Assembly (NCBI GenBank): GCA_010015805.1
Contig: ML978128.1
Coordinates: 1,302,001 to 1,366,000 of the forward strand
Length of the DNA: 64,000 nucleotides
From: Rhizodiscina lignyota
Lineage: Eukaryota; Ascomycota; Dothideomycetes; Aulographales; Rhizodiscinaceae
Reading direction: 5' to 3'
Position numbers and translations under genes: made by a program
In this document: positions 10,695 to 22,211 of the stretch, one piece after another
How positions within the stretch are numbered: the stretch's first letter is position 1
How the letters are laid out: each line of letters starts with the position of its first letter
The notes under the pieces: generated by a model
Database searches by the model: none
What the model was told of the DNA's origin: nothing
What the model saw: only the letters and a program-made list of their open reading frames with translations

Positions 10695-12427
10695 TCACAT
10701 TGCCGTAATCACCTGATTCTTCAGGGACCTGGTGTCCTGTGGGGTCCAAGTCTGCTCTTGCTTTGTGCCCGGCGGCAACCACACTCCCGCCGTATTTATC
10801 CTGGGTCTGCCGGGCCCGTTCGCATCCTGCTTCTTGTCTTCGCCAATGTGGCCATTGGCGCTCCCATTGGCGCTCCCACTGACACTCCCATTGCCACCGA
10901 CGAACTGTGCCGCGATACCGCCCCCAGGCGGCGTGAAGTTCTGCGGAGACTCGGCCACGTTCTCCGCCACTAAGGGGAGGATGGTGTCGCGGTCTTTCAA
11001 CTGTGCGGCGCGGGCCTTGCGGTCGGCCTTCGCGGCGTCGCTGACGCGGTCGTACAAGTAGAGACCGAGGAATGTGAGGGTGATGCCGACGGCTTGGATC
11101 GAGGTCATTCTGTTGCCGAACCAGATGATTGCGAAGACGATGACGAAGACGCGCTTGATGAGGCTCGCGACGGAGTATGTGACGGGTGATATCATGGAGA
11201 GGAGGATGAAGGCCACCATGCTTTGGCCGAAGTGGAAGGTGCCATTGAAAATGTACTCGAGTATTAGGCGTGCGTGGTCGACGCTGCCGGGTTTGTTCGT
11301 AAGGTCCAATGATCCGTCGTGGAGGAAGTCGTTCAGTAGCCCAAAACCTTCTGAGAACAGCCAAATAGGTGCAGTGAATAGGAACGCAAGACCAGAAGAG
11401 TAGCAAAGCAAATTGAGCTTGTCCGGCTTCTTCGTTCTGTGCAGTCCTTCTTGCTCTGCGAGTGCTGCTTCATTGAAGATCTTTTTGGACACGATGTTCT
11501 GCGTGACGAAAAGCAACGCACTTGCGAGGGCCGTCATTATTCCAATGAAGTTTCCTGAAAGATCCGCCGAGCAAGCCATTGCCACACCAAACGAGAGTGG
11601 TATCAGAGAGAGGTATGTCGGCCATGAGTATCGGATGTTGAAGACGAAGCGGTATGCGAGAACTGTGAAGAGGGGGGATAGTCCCTTGATTGTGTGTACG
11701 AGGGATACGGGTATTCGAGACGTTGCATCGGAGCTGAGGATGTGGCCTCCGATTTGGAAGAAGGTTAATGGGAGAGTTGTGAGAATGATGTCTTTCGTTG
11801 GAGGGCGTACGCCGTTCTTCAATGCTGGCATGGCGGTTCGTAACCAGGGGTATACTCTGGCCATCCATCCCAAGAACAGGCACCAGGAGCAGACAAAGGC
11901 GAATTGGATGAGGGTGAGCGTGACGGGTTTCGGGAATGCAGTTAGAATCGTTTTCGAGGAGGTGTTGGACATGATCGATGTCATGTACCAGAAAGCGCAG
12001 AGACCCTGAGGTTACTGGTGTTATAAGAAGTGACCCATATCGGAGCTTAATGATGCTGAGAACTCACTATTAGCTTAGGAGAGACCGGCGCTTTCAACGC
12101 CTCCGCAAGCTCCTGTGCATTGGCACTCATACTGCCATGCCGTCCACGTATTGTTCGAATAGCCTCACTCAAGCTCTTTTGTCGGCCGTGCCGTGTGCCC
12201 CCAGTATGTACGGTGGCCCCAGTATGTACGGTGCCATTGCCCCATACAGGTTCCCGCCGGGGAGTCCATCGCTCTCCCGTGCCCGAGCCAGGGTATCCGT
12301 CAGCGTATAAGCCGTTCGGCGAGGTGGAGGAGGTCCGGCCGGCGCGTTCATCGAAGGGCGGGAATTGCTCAGAGTGCAGCGGAGGGAACTTGTATGTTCC
12401 TGTCTGCGCGGGCGAGGCGTCCGCCAT
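10695..12427 (-). CDS. Sly41-like triose-phosphate/nucleotide-sugar transporter family protein
   Basis: This is a drug/metabolite-transporter superfamily member of the TPT branch (yeast Sly41, SLC35E type), expected in Golgi or ER membrane. Two exons, 12427-12068 and 12005-10695, give 556 residues; the intron is GT-AG with phase 0. Residues 1-115 are a hydrophilic cytosolic leader. The join reads KLI|GLCAFWYMTSIMSNTSSK, leading into a run of about ten hydrophobic segments. Typical TPT motifs are SNTSSKTILTAFPKPVTLTL, SLVHTIKGLSPLFTVL, TQNIVSKKIF and SVASLIKRVFVIV. The C-terminal ~110 residues are a hydrophilic tail rich in Gly, Asn and Ser. It shares a 500-bp divergent promoter with the alpha/beta-hydrolase gene. 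The substrate cannot be told from sequence. Confidence 0.88.
12200..12233. repeat. Short direct repeat in transporter exon 1
   Basis: A 16-bp unit, CCCAGTATGTACGGTG, occurs twice with two bases between. It encodes the repeated TVHTGA/TVHTGG in the N-terminal cytosolic leader. Confidence 0.7.
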
Positions 12428-12927
12428 CTCTTATTTTCGTTGGTGCCTTCCTCCGTCTTCTGCCTCCCCTAGACGGCTGTGATTGAGTGTCTCGTGGCTG
12501 CTTGGTCCATGCGGGTCGCGTCCTTGGGTCTTTAGCTTATTGCGTGGCCTTTCGCGTCCAAGGTGTACGCTGACGTAGGGGGGATATCGAACGGGGAAGG
12601 ATGCGCCGTGCCAGAGACTGTGCAACGAGTGTGAGAGACACTGAGTCTGGATTTGATATACAATCACAACTATTCCCACAATGTACTCGTGACAGCTGAG
12701 GCAGCTGAAATGGCGTTGCGCTTCTTTTGTAGGACGAGTGTCACTTCGGAGGTTGCTCAGAAAAAGCGCGCTAACCAAGTTGTGCCCCCACGGCTCCGAT
12801 AGGATTCACAGGGCACTTGCTGCATGCGGCATCATTCTTTCGTTTCATCAACTAGGCATACAGAATTTGAATCTATTAGTTTTCAAAGGCTGCTCAATGG
12901 ACATTATAACATGCGTGGTTTGCGATC
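12428..12927. promoter_or_regulatory. Divergent promoter, transporter and alpha/beta-hydrolase genes
   Basis: These 500 bp lie between two divergent starts. No specific operator was recognised. Confidence 0.5.
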
Positions 12928-15732
12928 ATGCATCTCTGGCAGTACCTGAGCAACTGCTTGCCCCTTCTCCAGCGTGCCGTGTCGTCCGGTTCGGAACTCG
13001 TACTGCAACCGTTCACAGGATATAATTCTCCCCCTATTGCATTTTCACGCTCATGGCAAGTCTTGGGGCCGTTCTCTATTGGCACACGAGGCACGATAAC
13101 ATCTCTCGACTTTCGTCGTCTGTACTTACGTTAATGGCTTTCTAGAAGCCCCGTGGGGTGCAGATCCGCTGGAGTATGAAGGGGGATTCAGGGCGCTCCA
13201 TTACAATCCAGACGCCTGGTTTCGAGGATCTCTAGTCCCTGGAGCCGACGTGCCGTGGACTGTTTTCAATGCCAAGAGCATAAGTCACACCGGCCATGGC
13301 TCGGAAGTCACGCTTCAGATCCAGTTTGGTGAAGTGGACTGGCAGTTCCTGCAAAAGGTGTACGGCTGGTCCGCTCTGCAATACCAGGCGTGGGCCAGGG
13401 GCCATATCGATGTTGCTGGAGATACAGCAGAAGACGTTGTACTCTACACAGAAAGCATCCTAGAGTTCTGGCTTGATGGCGTACCGCATTTTGGAGGAGA
13501 CTTTTACGGCTATCGACGGGCGCCACTTGTCCTCCATTTGGATCCGGGACGTCACCAGCTGGATGTTCGCCTCGTCCGCGATGTTAGAGCTATGGGCGGA
13601 GCTGCTCTGCCTAGTATTGAAGTCCACCTGGAAGTTCGTCGTGCTGCTGAACCGTTGGAGTTCAGCGATTCCGGGCTTCTCATCTCAGACGTCGTTGAAG
13701 GCCGCTTAGCCGGCTCTCTCGGTTCTGCGACGCTCCGCAACAATGGAAAGGCCACATTGGAGATTGTTTCTATACGAGAGCTAAATGTTAGTACTAGGTT
13801 TATGTGCTTGAAGAGTGAGTGCTTATGGATTTCAGGACGCTGCGAAGTTTACTCTCCGCAAGGCTGCGAGGCTTGTCTCTGGCCAGACCAGACCTGTTGC
13901 CTTCGAGGTTGAACTGCAGAAGTCGAAGGTGTCTTCCTTGGACATCGTAATCGAGTATCGAGCAGTTGGTGAAGTAGGTTTCCTCTTCTCGCTCCATACC
14001 TCTGCGAAAGTTCGCCATCGCTCAATATACGAACCTCACATGACCACTTTTCTGCATCCCGGGGGCATTGTATCTTACGCAATGCTCCGGCCACCTGCAT
14101 GGAACGCATCGTGTCCGCAACATATCAGCGATGCCCCAATTCTCTTGCAACTCCATGGCGCTGGAGTAGAAGCCAGTGGTGACATGCTCACCCATTCGTT
14201 GGACGCTGTGCCACCATTGTGCGCATGGACGCTGTTTCCCACAGGTACTACTACTTGGAGCGGTGATGATTGGCATACTTGGGGCTTTGCCGACGTTGAA
14301 GCAGCCATCGAACATATCCCCGCTTGGATGAAGGCGACCGGCTGGAAAGGTGTCGGTGTCGACCCAAGCCGCTGGCTCGTTGCCGGGCATTCGAACGGCG
14401 GCCAAGGGACATGGTATGCACTTACGCATCGTCCAGATAAGATCATTGGGGCCGCGCCAGTATCGGGTTACTCTTCGATCCAGAATTACGTCCCGTATCA
14501 GCTATGGCAAACAGCCGATCCTAGCAAGACGGCTGTGCTGCAAGCTAGTCTGAATAGCTTCCGGCACGAGATGCTAGTGGATAACGCAAAGGGGATCCCT
14601 ATTTTGCAACAGCACGGCGTTTATGATGATAATGTGCCCACGTACCATTCCAGGCTCATGCATGCGTTGCTTTATAGAGCTGGCATTAACACCACGTACT
14701 CCGAAGTTTTCAAGGGACACTGGTTTGATGAGGTGATGGAAACGTATGCACTTCAAGAGTTTTATCGGACTCACCTCCACCGAATTCAGAGTGGCCCTCA
14801 TGTCCTGGCGAATTTCACAGTTGTCGTTGCTAACCCGGCCGACATGGGACCAAAGGAAGGCTTGAGAGTTCTCCATCTTGTGGACCCTGGGCAATATGGT
14901 AGGATTGAGACCTCAACGGAACCTTTGAGGGAGAGCTGCCATTTCAAGACGTCAAATATCATGGCTTTTGAAACCAATATGCGGTACGCAGCATGTCAGG
15001 TCATCAAGATAGATGGGAAAACAATTCCATCTGGTTGGGCGCCTCGATTCTCCAGAGACTACACTGGCGAGTGGAAGGTACGTACATGGCTTCGCCTGTC
15101 ACTTCGCCTGTACTGAGATGCTATAGGGATATCAGCATGCAGATGTAGCTCTGCCTCATGTTCGCAGGAAAGGGCCACAGCTTGGAAACATTGATGCCAT
15201 TCTGAGGACAGTCGGCAAATTTGCTATCTGTCACAGCGGCTCCAATGCATCTAATGTTGCGCTTCAGGTCTCACGAAATCTTGTACAGTACTACGCAGCA
15301 GATGCGGAAATCCTTGAAGAAAACGAACTCGCAGAGGCATTTGGAGGGAGTGAAGGAAATCGTATCTCAATCTTCACAGGAGTGAATGTTCCAGAGCCGG
15401 AGGAGGAAAACTATCCTCTGCAAGTGAATGAAAGAGGAGACGTATGGATTAGAGACGACAGTGGGAACAGGAGGTCATACGGGCAAGAAGAAGCAGGGGC
15501 TGCGATTTTTGTTCGCCCACTTCACTCCGAGAGATTGGAGCTTGTAATTTGGGGAGCCAACGCAGACAGCACAGCTATGGCAGCGAGATTGATGCCAACG
15601 CTCACAGGAGTTGGGCAGCCAGACTTCGTGATATTGAGCAAGAGCTGTAGGTGGAAAGGGGTTGATGGAGTGGTTGCTATGGGCTTCTTCGATGCCCAAT
15701 GGAACGTAACGCGTAGCTCTTTCTTTTCGTAA
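12928..15732 (+). CDS. Large alpha/beta-hydrolase (S9/PHB-depolymerase-like), function unknown
   Basis: Four exons are proposed: 12928-13090, 13146-13786, 13836-15077 and 15127-15732, giving 883 residues. The first intron would be GC-AG; the other two are GT-AG. The N-terminal ~260 residues form a beta-rich domain (GPFSIGTRE|APWGADPLE). The middle holds the hydrolase core with LLQLHGAGVEASGD as oxyanion loop and the nucleophile elbow AGHSNGGQG (Ser ~454). GHWFDEVM could carry the His. The C-terminal third is a further domain found with fungal homologues of this type. The first ~20 residues are only weakly hydrophobic, so secretion is uncertain and a start further upstream is possible. The substrate is not known; peptidase or esterase activity is plausible. 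Confidence 0.75.
13091..13145 (+). other. Probable GC-AG intron of the alpha/beta-hydrolase gene
   Basis: No GT donor restores the frame here. Using GAG|GC...CTTTCTAG|AA (55 nt) joins GTR-E-APWGADPLE without gap. A non-canonical donor is inferred. Confidence 0.5.
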
Positions 15733-16401
15733 TTAAGAGAGGGAAGCGTGTGTTTAGCGCGAGAACGTGCGCACACGTCGTGACTTCATTTCAAGTTGTT
15801 GTTGTGTTGCGGTTAACCCGCCACCTCTATTCCACCTTGCTCTTCGCTCCACTTCACACTTCTTCCACACAACAACCTCTTCTACCCGCCACCAACTCTC
15901 CTCAACTCTCTCCTCTTCTGCTTCTTCTCGCCTTTTTCGACGCCCCTTCCATCCTGCTGGAATGGTGACGTCTTGAAAAGCATCTGCGATCAAAATCACG
16001 CAGTTTTGAAGGAGCACTCTTCACTCGACGCTCATTCAGGCAGCCGCGCCTCACCGCAGATTAGACTCTTGAGTCTGCACTCCACACGCACCTTCCCCAG
16101 TCTCTCTCCCGCAGCGAGATCCTCAGATCCTCCTCCCTCTTCTCCGATCACCTGGCCACCTCTTGTTTTCCTCTCCTCTCATCTGGGCTTTGTCCATTTG
16201 AGTTCCGATCTAAACACCCTCTTGTACCAATTACGCGCTCTCAACTGCGTCAGCACGTCCGCAAACCTCAATTTCGAAGGGGCATAACTCCTCTTCGATC
16301 ACATCTTCCGGCAACCTAGCCGCATTCGCACGCTCCAAGTCTGTATCGAAAAGTTATCGCACAAAACTTCAACCACAGTCCAAAAGAGTCGGAACACCAC
16401 C
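15733..16401 (+). promoter_or_regulatory. PUF gene promoter and long pyrimidine-rich leader
   Basis: From about 15830 to 16380 the plus strand is dominated by C and T runs. This is typical of filamentous-fungus promoters and 5' leaders near the transcription start. No upstream gene was seen. Confidence 0.5.
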
Positions 16402-19186
16402 ATGTCTTCCGCATTCTCCAACCACAGTTCTAAGGCGAGCGCTAGCGGTGGCTCTCAGCAGCAGCCGACTACTGCAAGTGTGAGTCGTATGTTCCTTACT
16501 CTGGACATTAATACTTTACAGAGCATGAAGCGTGGAAGCTCCGATCTGGGCGATGGCCCTGCTCGTCCTCCGTTGTCGACATTGACGACATCCAAACACT
16601 TGAATCAAGGACCATCTACCATTGGTCACAGTATGTCATACAAGGTTTGTGCGCTCCACGTCTTCACTTGAAAGTAAGAATGGCTTATGTTAAACGCAGC
16701 AGAAACAGAAAGTTCCCTGTGCCCCACAGCCTTCAGATAACACTATGATCGATGGTCTTCTTGCCAGGCTCGCCGAGCAGCAGGCGTTGATGCAGAAGCA
16801 AAAGCAAGCCCTCGCAGGCCCCGAGCCTGAGGCCTTCCGTACTCGCAAGGAAGTGGATGTGTACTCTAGCAGTTCCGGTCCAGCGCCAGCCAGCGACAAG
16901 TTCGACATCACCACAAGTGGCCCAGCCTCTGACGTCAACGACGGCTCGTCCGGCCGTGTGCCAGACGCCGCTGAGTTCCTGAAGCTCCAGCAGCAACTTG
17001 CTCTGGCCCAGGAGCAGATTGCCAATATGGGACAAGAGTTGAGCCAGCAACGCCACATCGCTAGTACCTTGGAGCATGCCATGGGACCTCCATCTGAGAT
17101 GGACTTCCCGATCCGTGGTGGTGATATCCGTTACGCCGTCCCTGAGATCGCACCACAGACCATCAGCAATCTTCAAGGTGTTGGCAACACAAACTCGCGT
17201 CCTGGAACTGCTCGTCAAGATTCATGGCTCCGCCACGAAGATACTCGCTCTGATGGAAGTGACCCACTCTCCACTGGAGGTAACGCGCGCGGCGCGAATA
17301 TCTGGGCTAATGCGTCCCGTAATACGCATACCCCGGATACTATGACAAGCATTGACCATCAGCTCGGTCTCTCAAGCAATACAACTTGGAATGGAAGCAC
17401 TACTCACCAGTTCCACAACAATCCTCCCGTGCCCTCTGTGGGTCCCGCTCAGCCATTCGCTTTGAATGCATTCAACACTGCAGCTTCTCGATATGGCGCT
17501 GGCCCCCGCGTTGACACAAGCCGTGGCTTCAATGGCTTCAATGGCTTCAACGGTTTCAACGGCTTCAACGGCTTCAACAATGATACCACTCAGTTCCAGG
17601 CATCTGAGTTTGGCATGCGTCGCAACAACCCGCCAAGCCGTCCCAGTTCCGCCTTTGACCCTCGCATGAACGCCATGAATGCGTACGCGGCTAGTCTCCC
17701 ATCCGCCGACATTCGTGGAGTTAGTCCTCCAATAACGCCAATGCCGTTCCAGCCAATGACGGGTAACATGTTCCCGCCGCCAGCACCATACCAGCCACGA
17801 CCGGTTGGCACACGTCTGTCTCCAACTGCCGCAGAGTTCCATGGCGAGCCTGTGGCCAACCCCTGGAACTCTCAGGTGAGATTTGGTTTTATTGGGTTTG
17901 GTAAGCCTTGTGACAAAGCTGATTCGTTCCAGCCATCGAGTGAGCCGACAGTTTCTACTTACATTCCACCAGTTGAGCCTCTGAACTATCGTCGCTTGCT
18001 AGACCGCAATGCTAGCTGCAACTGGGCCTACATCGTCGAGAAGATCACCCACAACAATGACCAGCAGGCATCTATTTTCCTTCAGCAGAAGCTCAAGAGC
18101 ACAACTCCAGACCAGAAGTTCGAGATTGTCGAGGCCATCATCGCAAAGGCATTCCCTCTCATGGTCAACCGTTTCGGCAACTTCTTGGTTCAGCGCTGCT
18201 TCGAACATGGTACGCCTGAGCAAGTCATCTCAATCGCCAATGCGATTCGCGGCAATACTCTTCAGCTCAGTATGGATGCGTTCGGCTGCCACGTCATTCA
18301 GAAGGCCTTCGATGCGGTTCCAGAGGAGTACAAAGCGATCATGGTCCATGAGCTGCTCCGCCGCATCCCAGAGACTGTTGTGCACCGTTATGCTTGCCAC
18401 GTCTGGCAGAAGCTCTTTGAGCTTCGCTGGAGTGATTCGCCTCCCCAGATCATGAAGTACGTCAACGAGTCCTTGAGGGGCATGTGGCATGAAGTTGCTA
18501 TGGGTGAGACTGGAAGCTTGGTGGTCCAGAACATCTTCGAGAACTGCCTTGAGGAAGACAAGGTAAGCTTCATCGGGATCCGTGCTTTTGTTCCAGCGAA
18601 AACTAATTTGCATCAACAGCGTCCCTGCATCGGCGAAGTCCTCGCGAGCATCGATGCCATCTCCCATGGCCAGTTCGGTAACTGGTGCATCCAGCACATT
18701 TGCGAGCATGGCGCTCCCGCTGATCGCAGCCGTGCCATCGACCACATCCTTCGCTGTGCCACAGAATACAGTATGGACCAATACGCCTCCAAGGTCATCG
18801 AGAAGTGCCTCAAGATTGGAGGCAATGACTTCATGGACCGCTACCTGGATCGTGTCTGCGAGGGTCGCCCAGACCGTCCTCGCATGCCGCTTATCGACAT
18901 TGCCGGCGATCAGTTTGGCAACTACCTCATTCAGTGGATTCTCACCAATGCCAATCCTCACCATCGCGAAGCCGTGGCCACTCATGTCCGCAAGCATATG
19001 GTCTCCCTTCGTGGCTCCAAGTACGGCTCTCGCGTCGCGATGCTCTGCTGCAACCCTATGTCGGCGACTCGTCCCGGTCCTCCATCCGGTATGCAACTCA
19101 CCCGCTACAATAGCAATGGCGGCAACAGCGGTAATGGCATGGGCAACATGGGAGGACGCCCGCCATACGGAGGAGCTTATCGCTAA
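16402..19186 (+). CDS. Pumilio/PUF-family RNA-binding protein
   Basis: PUF proteins bind 3'-UTR sequence elements and repress or localise mRNAs. Five exons, 16402-16479, 16522-16644, 16700-17875, 17933-18562 and 18620-19186, give 857 residues. The N-terminal 470 residues are disordered and rich in Gln, Ser and Asn, with a heptad-like segment LKLQQQLALAQEQIANMGQE. The Pumilio homology domain fills ~residues 475-840, with repeat cores such as NRFGNFLVQRCFEHG, DAFGCHVIQKAFD, HGQFGNWCIQHICEHG and DQYASKVIEKCLK, and the last one GDQFGNYLIQWIL. Three of four introns (42, 57 and 57 nt) are stop-free multiples of three, so their retention would lengthen the protein without breaking the frame. Which PUF subfamily it belongs to was not decided. 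Confidence 0.92.
17525..17578 (+). repeat. 9-bp coding minisatellite (Phe-Asn-Gly)6
   Basis: Six tandem copies of GGYTTCAAY encode alternating Gly-Phe-Asn in the disordered N-terminal half of the PUF protein. Copies differ only at third positions. Confidence 0.9.
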
Positions 19187-20169
19187 TTGTATTATCGGCG
19201 ATTAGCACGATGACTACAGTTTCGCATTACACGATCACACGGACATCGACGACTTATGCAGTATTTGTTACCCCTTTCACAGGGTTATCAAGCAAATTTC
19301 TGTCTCCAATATCGGCTTCAAAATTGCGCTTGCACATCGAACATTTGCATCCCCAAAACCAAAACCACCAAAAAAAGACCTTGGCTCGCCTCACTTTGGC
19401 CACTGTCGCATCAGTTGGTCAAGTTTGGCTGGCCGTAGTTGCTCTGCTTGCCTCATCTTCTGTTCTGCTTTTTCTTCAACAACAAGGACCCATCGAAGGC
19501 ATATACCCTGTCATCAAAGTGGCATTTTGAGGGACTTTGTCGCCTTCTACGGATGGTTCTAGCGTGTTGCTCACGCCTTTTGGATTCCTCACATTCGGCA
19601 GCTGGCTCCAACTCACTCGGATCAATCGCTGTCGCAAGTTGGACCGGAGGAAATGTGTCCATATGTGCCAGGTGCAAGCTTGGGTTATCGAGGAAATCCT
19701 TTCTTTTGTTTTACCCCCCATACGATCACTATTGAATTTTACAATCCTCCATTGACTCCATTGCCTATTCCCCATTTCCTTTGTTTTTCCTTTTCTCCAC
19801 ACTCTTTTCTTCGACTCCTACACAGCAGATGACTAGGCAGAGTCAAAAAGTGCTTTTTAGCCACGGCAGTAATGCAGACGAGGAGTGTGGCTTGGATTCT
19901 GTGAAGGCGACTTTTTTGCAGTAGCATATATGCTTGTCGACGAGCGGCAAGTGGACATACAGTTACGAAGAATGTAGCACTCGTTGGCATAAAATGACTC
20001 TGCTCTGATCCAATTATCCTACGTGATGTTCCAACTCCCGCAGCTATGCTGAGCGCGAGCAACAAATTGTATTTGATCGCATTTGCGATTGCCTTATACA
20101 TTGGGATGTCCACCATACGTCCTCGCCGGAACTCAATACCTCGATCTCTCCTACTTCGATATTGTACAC
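19187..20169. other. Intergenic between convergent PUF and VPS55 genes
   Basis: This 983-bp stretch lies between two 3' ends. Only short open frames without recognisable protein features are present. Confidence 0.6.
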
Positions 20170-20727
20170 TCAGAAGTCTTGTTCCTCTTGGAAGAACATT
20201 GTGAAGCTGATGATCGTGCCGTAGATCAACAAGCCGCCAAAAATCGACATGACCATAGCCTGGAAGACGATGATGCCGCAATGCGCCAGGAGCGCGGGTA
20301 ATGCTGAAGCAATCAACAGTTAGCCTCTCCCAATGGATATATAGTGCGACAGCCGTGACATCGTGTGCCCCCTTCCCTCTGCTGTAGAGACTCACCAATG
20401 CCCATAACCACGAGAAAGCCGGTGAAGAATCGCCCAAAGTCCACAATGCCGTTCCCAGAGCTCTCCATGAAGTCGTCATGGCTGGCGGCGCGGCTGCAGA
20501 TCCAGTTCGGCAGAGGGGCAATGACATATGTTGCGGCAACGAGGAGCGGGAAGTAGTTCTGCCACAGGGCGGAGGAGAGGATGATCAGGAGGAAGCCTAT
20601 GGCGAGGACCTGCACGTTTGAAATCGGGGTTAGTGGCTGGGTGGAGATATGCGTGCCTGAGTGGTGATTGGAAGGGGGCAGTACGTACGAAGGAGAGGGC
20701 GATGATGGTCTTCAGGCCTGCCGTCAT
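20170..20727 (-). CDS. VPS55: Vps55, endosomal sorting membrane protein
   Basis: Vps55 (OB-RGRP/LEPROT family) works with Vps68 in transport from late endosome to vacuole. Three exons, 20727-20689, 20609-20396 and 20303-20170, give 128 residues; yeast Vps55 has 140. Four membrane segments are visible: around VLAIGFLLIILSSALW, LLVAATYVIAPLPNWI, RFFTGFLVVMGI and MVMSIFGGLLIYGTIISFTM. The join GIA-LPALLAHCGIIVFQA reproduces the conserved ALP..L.HC motif. The gene starts 293 bp from the divergent proteasome gene PRE5. The partner gene VPS68 lies just beyond PRE5. Confidence 0.93.
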
Positions 20728-21020
20728 GGCGGCGGTGGAGTCTGGCTTGTGTATTTGTGTATGCAGACTCGTTTGGTGGAGTTGGTAGAAGAGCAGTTGC
20801 TCAAGTGACGTCTCGTGCCTCCGGAAGCGCTGGCACCTGAGGCTGAGGCGCAATTGGATCCCTGTCCGCAGCTCTCTTTCGCGCTTTGCCGTAAGAGGGA
20901 ATCGAGCTCGCCGCGTCTTCAACTACAGCCTGACTTTTACAGACGACACTTAACCCCACGACACGCTTTTGAGCCCTTAAAAGCGTATTCAACCTCAGAA
21001 GCTACTTCTCATGCGTCACA

Positions 21021-21924
21021 ATGTTCCGCAATAATTACGACAACGACTCTGTCACTTTGTAAGGCGTCCTCTTCCCCCTTCTTTTCTAATGATTTGAGCT
21101 AATGTGCTTCTTATAGCTCTCCTCAAGGCCGCATCTTCCAGGTTGAATACGCACAAGAAGCAGTCAAGCAAGGATCAGTAGTAGTCGGCATCGTCAGCAA
21201 GAAGTATGCTGTCCTCGCTGCGTTAAAAGTACGTCGACAGCTCACATCAAACACCGCCAAATAGAACTCAATACAACTTCTGGCAGCTCAAGCTAACATG
21301 TCCGCACAGCGAAACGCGGAAGACCTCTCCTCCTACCAAAAGAAGATCATCCCCATCGACACACACTATGGCATCGCGCTCGCCGGCCTCGCCAGCGACG
21401 CCCGCGTCCTCAGCAACTTCATGAAGCAGCAGTCCCTCGCCTCGCGCCTCACCTACGACCGCGCCATCCCGCTCGCCGAGATCACCGCGCGCATCGGCGA
21501 CCGCGCGCAGACCAACACGCAGCACTACGGCAAGCGGCCTTACGGCGTCGGCCTGCTGATCGCGGGCGTCGACGCAAACGGCCCGCATCTGTTCGAGTTC
21601 CAGCCGAGCGGCGTCACGCAGGAGATGCTGGCGTGCGCAATCGGCGCGAGGAGCCAGATGGCACGGACATACCTCGAGCGGAACCTGGATGAGTTTGAGG
21701 GTGCGACGAGGGAGGAGCTGATCAAGCATGCACTGCGGGGGCTGAAGGAGAGTCTGGCGCAGGACAAGGAGCTTACGGTGGACAATACGAGTGTTGGTGT
21801 GGGCGGGATGGACGAGCCGTTCAAGCTCTACGAGGGACAGGAGATAACGAATTGGCTGGAGACGACGTTTGAGAATCGGGAGGGCGGTGCAGAGGGTGGT
21901 GAGAGCATGGAGGTTGACTCGTGA
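21021..21924 (+). CDS. PRE5: 20S proteasome subunit alpha-6
   Basis: This is a structural subunit of the outer alpha ring of the 20S core particle. Exons 21021-21058, 21117-21228 and 21310-21924 give 254 residues. The alpha-subunit N-terminal signature is split by the first intron: [30 protein letters not shown]. Downstream motifs are [28 protein letters not shown] and [14 protein letters not shown], with an acidic C-terminal tail. All are diagnostic of the alpha-6/PSMA1 type. The third exon is markedly GC-rich at third positions compared with neighbouring genes. Its promoter is shared with VPS55. Confidence 0.95.
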
Positions 21925-22211
21925 TGGAGATGATGGCAGCATGGTGTATGGCACACACGCATCGGAAGGGTCACATAGAGATATCCAGGGCGTTTAGCGT
22001 TTAGCTTGAATGCTGATTTAATCTCATGCCTTTGCGGCGCAGGTATTTAACTGAACTGACAGTATCTGCCCCAAAAGACTCCAGGAGACTCGCTGCTATC
22101 ACAAATATACAAGTACAAAATGCTCCGTGCTCCATTCAACGCCCTGTGCTGTTCTTTACAACTCAGATGTGGTCTTGCCACGCAATGCAAGGTATCTACG
22201 TTCTTGGACGT

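Noticed and set aside
10540-11406. 288-codon Arg/His-rich frame overlapping the transporter gene
   Set aside because: A different frame on the same strand as the true transporter exon; the composition is typical of an out-of-frame reading.
18230-19096. 288-codon minus-strand open frame opposite the PUF gene
   Set aside because: It mirrors the Pumilio exons, and its composition follows from the complement of conserved PUF codons. No independent motifs.
12928-19186. Possible biosynthetic gene cluster because a transporter, a hydrolase and a regulator adjoin
   Set aside because: The transporter is a Golgi-type TPT protein and the regulator a housekeeping PUF protein. No backbone enzyme (PKS, NRPS, terpene synthase) is present.
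21268-21954. 228-codon minus-strand frame opposite PRE5
   Set aside because: Shadow of a very GC-rich proteasome exon.
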